Shown one piece after another: positions 39,729 to 46,604 of a DNA stretch of 64,000 nt (position 1 is the stretch's first letter; each line of letters starts with the position of its first letter). The DNA is from SIG672 sp045580325 (GTDB lineage Bacteria; Bacillota; Clostridia; Oscillospirales; CAG-272). Made by a program: the position numbers and the translations under genes. The notes beneath the pieces were generated by a model. The model searched no databases and was not told where the DNA came from. It was given only the letters and a program-made list of their open reading frames with translations. Location of the stretch: positions 1 through 64,000 of the forward strand of contig JAZNNR010000023.1 of the NCBI GenBank assembly GCA_045580325.1, read 5' to 3'.

Positions 39729-41570
39729 ATGTGTGGAATAATAGGATGCACAGGAGAACTTAAAGCGATAGATGTTCTCACAGGCGGACTTCGTGCGCTT
39801 GAATATCGCGGATACGACTCGGCAGGGATAGCATTTTTTAATGCCGATTCGAACATAGTAACTGTCAAAGCGTCGGGAAAAATCAAAAATCTCGAAGATA
39901 AGCTTGGCATTATGGCAGAGGGCGAAAAAACCTCTTTTTGCGGAATTGGCCATACCCGTTGGGCAACTCACGGAGAGCCGTCCGAGAGAAACGCACACCC
40001 TCACGGAAATGAAAGGGTGCAGATAGTACATAACGGAATAATAGAAAATTACAGAGAACTCACAGAGATGCTTGTGGCTAATGGATACACCCTTAAGTCG
40101 GAAACAGACACCGAGGTAGCGGCTCTTGTAATAGACTTCTGCTATAAAAAGCAGGGAAACGATCCGATAAAGGCTCTTAAAGAAGTACGCACAATGCTTG
40201 AGGGATCGTACGCTATCGGCGCGATCTTCAGCGACAGAGCAGGAGAAATATATTCTATGCGTAAGGACAATCCGCTCATAATAGGCGTAGGAGATAACGA
40301 AAGCTTTATAGCCTCGGATATTACGGCAATACTTCCTTATACGAAGAAGTATATACGTCTTTCCGAAACAGAAATAGCGCGTCTTGCGGGTAACGTAATA
40401 ACAGTTTTTGATGAAAACGAAAATATTTGCCAAAAGCAGACCGAAACTGCACTTTGGGACGTAAGCGCTGCACAAAGAGGCGGATATCCGCACTTTATGA
40501 TAAAAGAGATATATGAAGAGCCCGAGGTGCTTACAAAGACACTCGCTCCGCGTATCTCCGCAGACGGACTTCCGATGTTTGAAAGCGAAAATATCGACGT
40601 AAAGCGTCTTGCGACTGCTAGAAGAATAATAATCACCGCCTGCGGAACTGCGATGCACGCAGGCTTTATGGCAAAATATTTCATAGAAAAATATGTGCGT
40701 ACTCCCGTAAACGTAGAGATAGCCTCTGAAATGCGCTATGCCGATATGATAATCGACGAAAAGGACGCTGTTATCGTAATTTCTCAGTCGGGCGAAACGG
40801 CAGATACTCTTGCCGCACTCAGACTTGCAAAAGAAAAGGGCGCATTCGTTACCTCTGTTGTAAACGTCGTAGGCTCTACGATAGCGCGCGAATCTGACGC
40901 AGTCGTTTATACTTGGGCAGGCCCCGAAATTGCGGTTGCAAGCACGAAGGCTTACGTTGTGCAGTCTGCGCTTATGGCGCTTCTCGCGTTTGCTATGGCA
41001 CTTGAAAAGGGAACTATGAAAGAGAGCGACGCGAAAGCGCTTATAGATAAGCTTCTCCATACTCTTCCTGCCGATATTAAGCACATACTCGATATGAGAG
41101 ATGAAATATATGAGTCTGTTGAGTTTTTCGCAGATAAAAAAGACCTTTTCTGTGTCGGACGCGGAATAGACTACTATGCGGCAATAGAAGCATCTCTTAA
41201 AATAAAAGAGGTATCTTATATTCATAGCGAAGCGTATGCGGCAGGCGAAATGAAGCACGGTACGATCTCACTTATCGAAAAGGGAACACCCGTTATAGTC
41301 ATTTCTACCGATAAAAACGTCCGTCAGAAGATCGTAGGTAATATTCGCGAGCTTGCATCAAGAGGAGCTTATATCATATCTCTTACAACACCAAACGAGG
41401 AGATTGCAGCCGTATCGGATAAGGTTATAAATCTTCCCTGCGAAAGCGAAGAATTTCTCCCGATTGCAGTAGCATCCCTTCTCCAGCTTATTGCATACAG
41501 AACGGCAATACTTAAAGGCTGCGACGTTGACTGCCCTCGAAATCTCGCAAAATCTGTAACCGTTGAATAA
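39729..41570 (+). CDS. glmS: Glutamine--fructose-6-phosphate aminotransferase
   Basis: First committed enzyme of hexosamine synthesis: fructose-6-phosphate plus glutamine gives glucosamine-6-phosphate. The 613 residues comprise an N-terminal glutaminase domain with catalytic Cys2 (MCGIIGCTG), then GHTRWATHGEP and HNGIIENYREL. Two SIS domains follow (ACGTAMHAG, SQSGETADTLAALR; AYAAGEMKHG), with a C-terminal LAKSVTVE. Cys2 fixes the start at 39729 even though only a weak ribosome binding site precedes it. The ribozyme leader ends about 100 bp upstream. Confidence 0.98.
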   Translation: MCGIIGCTGELKAIDVLTGGLRALEYRGYDSAGIAFFNADSNIVTVKASGKIKNLEDKLGIMAEGEKTSFCGIGHTRWATHGEPSERNAHPHGNERVQIVHNGIIENYRELTEMLVANGYTLKSETDTEVAALVIDFCYKKQGNDPIKALKEVRTMLEGSYAIGAIFSDRAGEIYSMRKDNPLIIGVGDNESFIASDITAILPYTKKYIRLSETEIARLAGNVITVFDENENICQKQTETALWDVSAAQRGGYPHFMIKEIYEEPEVLTKTLAPRISADGLPMFESENIDVKRLATARRIIITACGTAMHAGFMAKYFIEKYVRTPVNVEIASEMRYADMIIDEKDAVIVISQSGETADTLAALRLAKEKGAFVTSVVNVVGSTIARESDAVVYTWAGPEIAVASTKAYVVQSALMALLAFAMALEKGTMKESDAKALIDKLLHTLPADIKHILDMRDEIYESVEFFADKKDLFCVGRGIDYYAAIEASLKIKEVSYIHSEAYAAGEMKHGTISLIEKGTPVIVISTDKNVRQKIVGNIRELASRGAYIISLTTPNEEIAAVSDKVINLPCESEEFLPIAVASLLQLIAYRTAILKGCDVDCPRNLAKSVTVE

Positions 41571-41576
41571 AAAATA

Positions 41577-41615
41577 TGACCACCGATACAATATGTGCGG
41601 TGGTCACTGCTTTTT
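41577..41615 (+). terminator. Terminator of the hexosamine operon
   Basis: TGACCACCG and CGGTGGTCA form a 9-bp stem over a 12-base loop, followed by CTGCTTTTT. Confidence 0.87.
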
Positions 41616-41618
41616 CAC

Positions 41619-41647
41619 TTGACGAAACGAGTATTTTGTGGTAAAAT
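41619..41647 (+). promoter_or_regulatory. Promoter of the Crp/Fnr regulator gene
   Basis: TTGACG at 41619-41624, a 17-bp spacer ending TTTTGTGG, and TAAAAT at 41642-41647. Confidence 0.83.
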
Positions 41648-41707
41648 TAATAGGTATCTTGATGAGAATTCTTTCCAAAGTGAAATCAAAGAAAGCGGGG
41701 GCTGTTA

Positions 41708-42355
41708 ATGTACGAAATTATCGGTAAAAATAATTTGTTTTCAGGTCTTTCAAGAGAAGATACTAAATATACGCTCTCCTTTTTTGACGCAAAGCTTGAT
41801 AGGTATGAAAAGGGCGAAATACTTGCCCGCGCGGGAGAGCCTCTTACAAGATTCGGTCTTGTTACACGCGGAAACGTTCAGGTCTGTATGGAGGATTTCG
41901 ACGGGAACAGTATAATAATGGCGATAGTTACCCCGGGACATACCTTCGGAGAATCGCTCTGCTTTATCGGAAACGAGTCGCCCGTCAATATATATGCCGT
42001 GAGCGACACCGAGCTTCTTTGGCTGAAAACCGACAAAATAAAGGAGCACGGAAGCGATAAAAGAGATGCTCTGATAAAAGACAGATTTATCTCTATGCTC
42101 GCTACGCGCACGCTCGAAATGAATGACAGAATACAAATTCTTTCAAAAATCAAGCTGCGAGAACGGCTTATCACCTATTTCTCGCAAAACGTTTCAAAAT
42201 ACGGCGAGTCATTTACCCTGCCGCTTTCAAGAGAGGATATGGCAGCATATCTCGGTACAAACAGAAGCGCGCTCTCGCGCGAACTTGGAAAAATGCGCGA
42301 CGAGGGTATAATTGAGTTTAGCCGTAACAGTTTTAAAATAAAGCATAGAATATAA
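41708..42355 (+). CDS. Crp/Fnr family transcription regulator
   Basis: The 215-residue product has an N-terminal cyclic-nucleotide-binding-like beta barrel (about 20-120, with GEILARAGEPLTRFGLVTRG and PGHTFGESLCF), a dimerisation helix and a C-terminal winged helix. The recognition region is SREDMAAYLGTNRSALSREL. No cysteine cluster typical of FNR is visible, and the canonical cAMP-contact residues are not conserved, so the effector is unknown. GGGGG/AAAGCGGGG lies before the ATG. It is directly upstream of the ABC transporter operon, whose promoter has an inverted repeat at the class II activator position. Confidence 0.92.
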   Translation: MYEIIGKNNLFSGLSREDTKYTLSFFDAKLDRYEKGEILARAGEPLTRFGLVTRGNVQVCMEDFDGNSIIMAIVTPGHTFGESLCFIGNESPVNIYAVSDTELLWLKTDKIKEHGSDKRDALIKDRFISMLATRTLEMNDRIQILSKIKLRERLITYFSQNVSKYGESFTLPLSREDMAAYLGTNRSALSRELGKMRDEGIIEFSRNSFKIKHRI

Positions 42356-42362
42356 AAAACAC

Positions 42363-42411
42363 AAATCACGTTGCAAATGCAACGTGATTTTGCTTGTGTA
42401 TGGGATATAAT
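42363..42411 (+). promoter_or_regulatory. Activator-type palindrome and -10 box upstream of the ABC transporter
   Basis: AAATCACGTTGCA (42363-42375) and its exact complement TGCAACGTGATTT (42378-42390) are separated by AA. TATAAT at 42406-42411 has no recognisable -35. With a start near 42418 the palindrome centre is at -41.5, the usual place for Crp/Fnr-type activators. The same stem could also weakly terminate the regulator's transcript. Confidence 0.72.
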
Positions 42412-42450
42412 ATATACAAAGAATAAAACAATAAGAAAGGGAAAATTCCT

Positions 42451-43473
42451 ATGAAAAAACTTACAAAACTTACAGCACTTTTACTTGTCGTTGCCACAAT
42501 GCTTTTTAGCTTTGCGGCGTGCGTAAACGACGGGGACAAAGATAATAACAATGATGGCGATGACAAAGTAACCGAGGTCAAGATAGCAACACTTAACGGT
42601 CCTACAACGATCGGTGTTCTCGGGATTCTTAAAGGCGACGTTACAAAAGACAGCACGAATAAGTATACCTACGATCAGATCTATGCGTCTGCTGACGCTT
42701 TTGCTCCCGCACTTCTCAAAAACGAGATAAATGCGGCGATAATTCCCGCAAATGCGGCGGCAACACTGTATAAAAACAGCGGCGGAAAAATTCAGGTTGC
42801 GGCTGTAAATAACCTCGGCGTTCTCTATATTCTTGAAAAAGGGAACACCGTAAACAGCGTTGCAGACCTTGAAGGCAAGACTATCGTTGCCACAGGCGCA
42901 GGTACTACACCTCAGTATTCCCTCGAATACATTTTAAAGGCAAACGGACTTAAAGTTGGCGAAGACGTGAGCATTGAATATAAGAGCGAGGCTTCGGAGG
43001 TTCTCGCGGCACTCAAGCAGGGCAAAGCAGATATAGCTATGCTTCCTCAGCCTGCGGCTACAAAGGCGACAAAGGCAGTTGAGGGTGTAAGGATCGCGCT
43101 TGACCTTAACGCCGAGTGGACAAAGACGGGTGAGGGCGCTTCTCTCGTTACAGGTGTTCTCGTTGTAAACACTAAGTTTGCAAAAGAAAATCCCAAGGCG
43201 GTCGAAACGCTCCTTAAGGACTACGAAGCGTCCTGCAAGCTTGTAAGCGATAACCTTGATAAGATCGCCGAGTACGTTGTAGAATTCGGCATCGGCGGAA
43301 TCGATAACGCAGGACTTGCAAAGATAGCAGTACCTCTTTGCAATATAAAATTTATGTCAGGAGCAGAAATGAAGAAGGCGGTAAGCGGATATCTTAAGGT
43401 CCTCTTCGACTCCAACCCCGCATCTGTCGGCGGCGAGCTGCCCTCTGACAGCTTCTACTACACAGTAAAATGA
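42451..43473 (+). CDS. ABC transporter substrate-binding lipoprotein (SsuA/NMT1-like)
   Basis: Lipoprotein that captures a small organic solute for import. The signal peptide ends in FSFAAC (lipidated Cys about 24), followed by an Asp/Asn-rich linker. The periplasmic-binding-type II fold resembles the NMT1/SsuA/ThiY group (IATLNGPTTIGVLGIL, DLEGKTIVATGAGTTPQYSLEYIL, AALKQGKADIAMLPQP). These transporters carry sulfonates, nitrate, taurine or thiamine precursors, and the ligand is not determined by sequence. It overlaps the permease gene by ATGA. Confidence 0.92.
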   Translation: MKKLTKLTALLLVVATMLFSFAACVNDGDKDNNNDGDDKVTEVKIATLNGPTTIGVLGILKGDVTKDSTNKYTYDQIYASADAFAPALLKNEINAAIIPANAAATLYKNSGGKIQVAAVNNLGVLYILEKGNTVNSVADLEGKTIVATGAGTTPQYSLEYILKANGLKVGEDVSIEYKSEASEVLAALKQGKADIAMLPQPAATKATKAVEGVRIALDLNAEWTKTGEGASLVTGVLVVNTKFAKENPKAVETLLKDYEASCKLVSDNLDKIAEYVVEFGIGGIDNAGLAKIAVPLCNIKFMSGAEMKKAVSGYLKVLFDSNPASVGGELPSDSFYYTVK

Positions 43474-44243
43474 AAAACAAGATAAATAAGCATAAAAAAG
43501 CCATATACACTACTCTCGCGGTAGTGTTTTGGCTTATTTTGTGGCAAGTAGCGGCGATGATATACGGAATGGATTTTATCCTTCCGTCCCCGATAAAAAC
43601 CTTTCTGGTACTGCTTGAAAATATAGTAAATCTGTCATTTTGGTCAGCCGTTTTTTTCAGTATAAGCAGAATACTTCTCGGATTTCTTCTCTCGGCAGCG
43701 CTTGGTATTTTCCTTGCTGTCGTCAGTATAAGGATCAAGGCAGTCAGGATACTTTTCGACCCGTTTTGCTCGGTTATGAGAGCGGTTCCCGTGGCAAGCT
43801 TTATAATTTTCGTGCTGATACTTTTCTCGTCCGAAAACGTGTCGCTCGTAATAGCCTTTCTGATGGGATTTCCTCTCGTTTATTCGACCGTTTCGCTCGG
43901 AGTTGACTCGACGTCCGAAAAGCTGCTCGAGGCGGCGGACATTTTCAGACTCGGCTTTTTCGAAAAGCTCAGATATATCTATTTTCCGCACCTTTTGCCG
44001 CACATCACGAGCGCGCTTTCGGTATCTGTCGGACTCTGCTTCAAGAGCGGAATCGCGGCAGAGGTAATAGGCTATCCTGTCGGAAGCGTGGGCGCGCAGA
44101 TGTATATAGCGAAGCTCGGAATGAATATGCCGACACTCCTTTCATATACCGTTGTGATCGTAATTATATCCACGCTTTGCGAAAAGCTGATAGCATTTCT
44201 CTGCAAAAAGCTCCCTCAAATGAAGGAGGCGAGAGCGAAATGA
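43470..44243 (+). CDS. ABC transporter permease (SsuC/TauC-like)
   Basis: The 257-residue membrane subunit has about six helices. It carries the BPD_transp_1 coupling motif near EAADIFRLGFFEKLRYIYFPHLLPHI (EAA loop pattern, contacting the ATPase). The N-terminus starts with a Lys-rich MKNKINKHKKAIYTTLA. The start ATG overlaps the stop of the binding-protein gene (ATGA), and the stop overlaps the ATPase start in the same way, so all three are translationally coupled. It imports the ligand delivered by the lipoprotein. Confidence 0.93.
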   Translation: MKNKINKHKKAIYTTLAVVFWLILWQVAAMIYGMDFILPSPIKTFLVLLENIVNLSFWSAVFFSISRILLGFLLSAALGIFLAVVSIRIKAVRILFDPFCSVMRAVPVASFIIFVLILFSSENVSLVIAFLMGFPLVYSTVSLGVDSTSEKLLEAADIFRLGFFEKLRYIYFPHLLPHITSALSVSVGLCFKSGIAAEVIGYPVGSVGAQMYIAKLGMNMPTLLSYTVVIVIISTLCEKLIAFLCKKLPQMKEARAK

Positions 44244-44830
44244 AAAATAAGATAATTCTTAAAAATATCACAAAAAAATTCGACACCGAGGCGGTGCTTG
44301 ATAATTTCAGCTGTGAAATAGACGAAAACACCGCTATAATGGGTCCGTCGGGCAAGGGCAAGACCACGCTTTTGCGTATTATATCGGGGCTTACCGAGTC
44401 CGATAGCGGCACTATCAAGTTTTCGCGAAATCCGACCTTCTCGGTAGTATTCCAGGAGGATAGGCTTTTCAGTGATTTCAGTGCGATAGAAAACGTTTCG
44501 GTGGTTGTAAGTAAAAAAACACCGAAAAAAGAGGTGCAAACGAGAGCGTCCGAGCTTCTCTCGCAGCTTCTTATCTCCCCCGAGGAGCAAAATAAAGCGG
44601 TAAAGGATTTTTCGGGCGGAATGAAGCGCAGAGTGGCGATAGCACGCGCGCTTGCGGCAGATCACGATATACTTATTCTCGATGAGCCCTATAAAGGTCT
44701 TGACGAGCATACCCGCGCTGTGTGTGCCGAGGTCATAAAAAAGTATTCCGAGGATAAGCTCGTCCTTATGGTTACACACGATAAGACGGAAGCGGAAATT
44801 ACGGGAATTAACAAGATAATTTCGGTATAA
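44240..44830 (+). CDS. ABC transporter ATP-binding protein
   Basis: Energises the transporter. Walker A is GPSGKGKTTLL, the Q-loop lies in VVFQEDRLF, the signature is FSGGMKRRVAIARAL, Walker B is ILILDEPYKGLD and the H-loop VTHD. At 196 residues it is shorter than most SsuB-type ATPases, lacking some C-terminal sequence but keeping all catalytic motifs. The ATG at 44240 follows GGAGG and overlaps the permease stop. An in-frame ATG at 44177 would lie deep inside the permease gene. Confidence 0.95.
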   Translation: MKNKIILKNITKKFDTEAVLDNFSCEIDENTAIMGPSGKGKTTLLRIISGLTESDSGTIKFSRNPTFSVVFQEDRLFSDFSAIENVSVVVSKKTPKKEVQTRASELLSQLLISPEEQNKAVKDFSGGMKRRVAIARALAADHDILILDEPYKGLDEHTRAVCAEVIKKYSEDKLVLMVTHDKTEAEITGINKIISV

Positions 44831-44843
44831 GCATAATGTTTAC

Positions 44844-44889
44844 AAATTTCGGCAGAGATATTGATTCTCTGCCGATTTTGTGGTATGAT
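44844..44889 (+). promoter_or_regulatory. Terminator-promoter module, copy B
   Basis: TCGGCAGAGA (44849-44858) pairs with TCTCTGCCGA (44866-44875), followed by TTTTG. The embedded promoter is TTGATT (44861-44866), a 17-bp spacer ending TTTTGTGG and TATGAT (44884-44889). It ends the ABC operon and starts the P-loop gene. Confidence 0.87.
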
Positions 44890-44920
44890 GGGATAAATAG
44901 GACGGAACTTTGGAGGTAAA

Positions 44921-45523
44921 ATGGCAAATTTAATAGTAATATGCGGACCTCAGGCGGTTGGAAAGATGACTGTCGCGGAAAGTGTAAGAGATAAGCTTAA
45001 ATATAATCTTATGATGAATCACGACAGTATTGAGGTGTCCGATAAAATCTTTGGCTTTGGAACGCCCGCCCAAAAGGAGTTTAATACACTTTTCAGAGAA
45101 AAAGCCTTTGAAATAGCGGTGAAACATAACGTTGACCTGTTATTTACTTTTGTCTGTGCGTTTGACGTTCCGCAGCAAAGAGAATATCTGAACGGTCTTG
45201 CCGATATGTTTGAATCAAACGGTGGAAATTTCTATTTTGTTGAACTCAGCGCAGATCTTGAAACAAGGCTTGCGAGAAACGAAACGCCTCACCGAATGGA
45301 GAGAAAGGCTTCCAAAAAGGACGTAGAATGGAGCAGAGCCAACCTTCTCAGAGATGCAGAGAGGTATCGACTCAATTCAGATCCCGATGAGGTCTGGTTT
45401 GAAAATCACATTAAAATTGATAATACAAATCTTACTCCCAACGAGGTTGCCGACATTATCATCAGCGCCTTTAATCTGACTGCCAATGATAAAGAAGAAT
45501 GGGAATACCGTTTTGGAGTGTAA
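44921..45523 (+). CDS. P-loop NTPase, small-molecule-kinase-like
   Basis: The 200-residue product has a P-loop GPQAVGKMTVAESV (GxxxxGK[MT] variant), a LLFTFVCAF strand with a following acid and LETRLARNE. The order resembles shikimate/gluconate-type kinases and zeta-toxin-like AAA_33 proteins. The MERKASKKDVEWSRANLL segment looks like a lid region. The substrate is unknown. GGAGG lies just before the ATG. It is placed between module copies B and C, so it is expressed as a one-gene unit. Confidence 0.8.
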   Translation: MANLIVICGPQAVGKMTVAESVRDKLKYNLMMNHDSIEVSDKIFGFGTPAQKEFNTLFREKAFEIAVKHNVDLLFTFVCAFDVPQQREYLNGLADMFESNGGNFYFVELSADLETRLARNETPHRMERKASKKDVEWSRANLLRDAERYRLNSDPDEVWFENHIKIDNTNLTPNEVADIIISAFNLTANDKEEWEYRFGV

Positions 45524-45539
45524 ATGGCTTGATTTGGAT

Positions 45540-45585
45540 AAATTTCGGCAGAGATATTGATTCTCTGCCGATTTTGTGGTATAAT
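45540..45585 (+). promoter_or_regulatory. Terminator-promoter module, copy C
   Basis: AAATTTCGGCAGAGA pairs through TCTCTGCCGA (45545-45554 with 45562-45571). The embedded promoter is TTGATT (45557-45562), a 17-bp spacer ending TTTTGTGG and TATAAT (45580-45585). It is nearly identical to copy B, with 28 of 28 bases shared from AAATTTCGGCAG to the -35. Confidence 0.88.
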
Positions 45586-45660
45586 GTGGTTCGCGCGGCG
45601 CGTTTGTTATACAAAAGCGAAACCCGAGAAAAGAATAGAATCACATAGGAGGCAATTAAA

Positions 45661-45897
45661 ATGATATACTACAAGGTTTTTCATAGCTATAAACTGATAG
45701 ACCATTTTGAACGCAAGGATATTGGAATATACAGCTCTATATCGAATGCTGAAAAAGCAGTAGAATTATTAAAGGTTAAAAATGGGTTCAAAGATACTAT
45801 TTCTGGATTTAAAATAAAAAAGGTCTTTCGACTTTTCAAACCAAAACTTTTAGACAGAACCTTTTGGATAGATGGGTTCGTTACATATACGTATTAA
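45661..45897 (+). CDS. DUF7336-like small protein
   Basis: The 78-residue product has the pattern of small DUF7336 proteins: IYYKVFHSYKL, IGIYSSISNAEKAVELL, KNGFKDTISGFKI and a final FWIDGF. The family has no established function. GGAGG precedes the ATG at 45661. The AT-rich gene is bounded by module C upstream and a CCGACAG-type terminator downstream, forming a complete small expression unit. Confidence 0.75.
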   Translation: MIYYKVFHSYKLIDHFERKDIGIYSSISNAEKAVELLKVKNGFKDTISGFKIKKVFRLFKPKLLDRTFWIDGFVTYTY

Positions 45898-45905
45898 AGA
45901 GGATA

Positions 45906-45935
45906 ACCCGACAGAAAACTGTCGGGTATTTATTT
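45906..45935. terminator. Terminator after the DUF7336 gene
   Basis: ACCCGACAG and CTGTCGGGT form a 9-bp stem with an AAAA loop and a T-rich tail. The convergent lipoprotein gene also ends here. Confidence 0.85.
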
Positions 45936-45944
45936 GCCGGAGGC

Positions 45945-46451
45945 TCACACCGCTCTCTTTATCACGTCTAAAATCCCTTCGGTATTATCGCATATAACGA
46001 GACAGACCACCTTTCCGTCGCGGAATACCTTTCCCGAGGCGACGCGCTTTTCGTAGGTGTCCATATCGTATATATATATTTCTTTGCTCTGAATCGTGTC
46101 GAGCCGTTTTGTAAGCGCGTTTTCGATAAATCCCGCATCTCCAAGACTTCGGGCAACGAAAATGTGTATCTCCCAAACGACGTCATCACACCCGAGCGCA
46201 CAGGCAAAGCTCTGGGCGTACGACACCATTTTCTCATCGCGGTATAGGCGAGTGCATTTTTCCTCTGTCATAACAGACTGCGAATACTCGGGCGCATCGC
46301 TGTAATATATGTTGTATGCGGGCAGGTCCTTTTCCTCTTCAAGCGCGTCGAAAAGCAGGTCGGTCGCGGCAGGGAGCTTTCTCTCGCAGGACGTAAAGGT
46401 CAGCGCGAGAAGCAGTAAAAGACAGATGGCTGATTTTAAAGTTTTTTTCAT
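45945..46451 (-). CDS. Lipoprotein, possibly DUF4358
   Basis: The 168-residue product has a lipoprotein signal (LLLLLALTFTSC, Cys about 22) and one small domain. That domain contains DDVVWEIHIFVARSLGDAGFIENALTKRL, and the end region VFRDGKVVCLVICDN resembles DUF4358 proteins of Clostridia. No function is known. It is a single gene on the minus strand. Confidence 0.72.
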   Translation of the reverse strand: MKKTLKSAICLLLLLALTFTSCERKLPAATDLLFDALEEEKDLPAYNIYYSDAPEYSQSVMTEEKCTRLYRDEKMVSYAQSFACALGCDDVVWEIHIFVARSLGDAGFIENALTKRLDTIQSKEIYIYDMDTYEKRVASGKVFRDGKVVCLVICDNTEGILDVIKRAV

Positions 46452-46536
46452 GTTTTTCTCTCGGATCTATGATATATAACATAATATTCGAGAAAAACTT
46501 ATTTTAGGATAATATAATTAAATTAACGTAAAATAC

Positions 46537-46565
46537 TTGACCTCGGACGTCAGTTGCGATATAAT
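46537..46565 (+). promoter_or_regulatory. Promoter of the M23-like gene
   Basis: TTGACC at 46537-46542, a 17-bp spacer ending TTGCGA, and TATAAT at 46560-46565. It rules out an ATG start at 46554. Confidence 0.83.
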
Positions 46566-46604
46566 ATGTATATCTTTAATTCACGACAGAAAGGAAGGCA
46601 GAAT

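Noticed and set aside
39723..41258. Open frame of 511 codons on the minus strand
   Set aside because: Antisense to glmS; the long frame is a product of codon bias.
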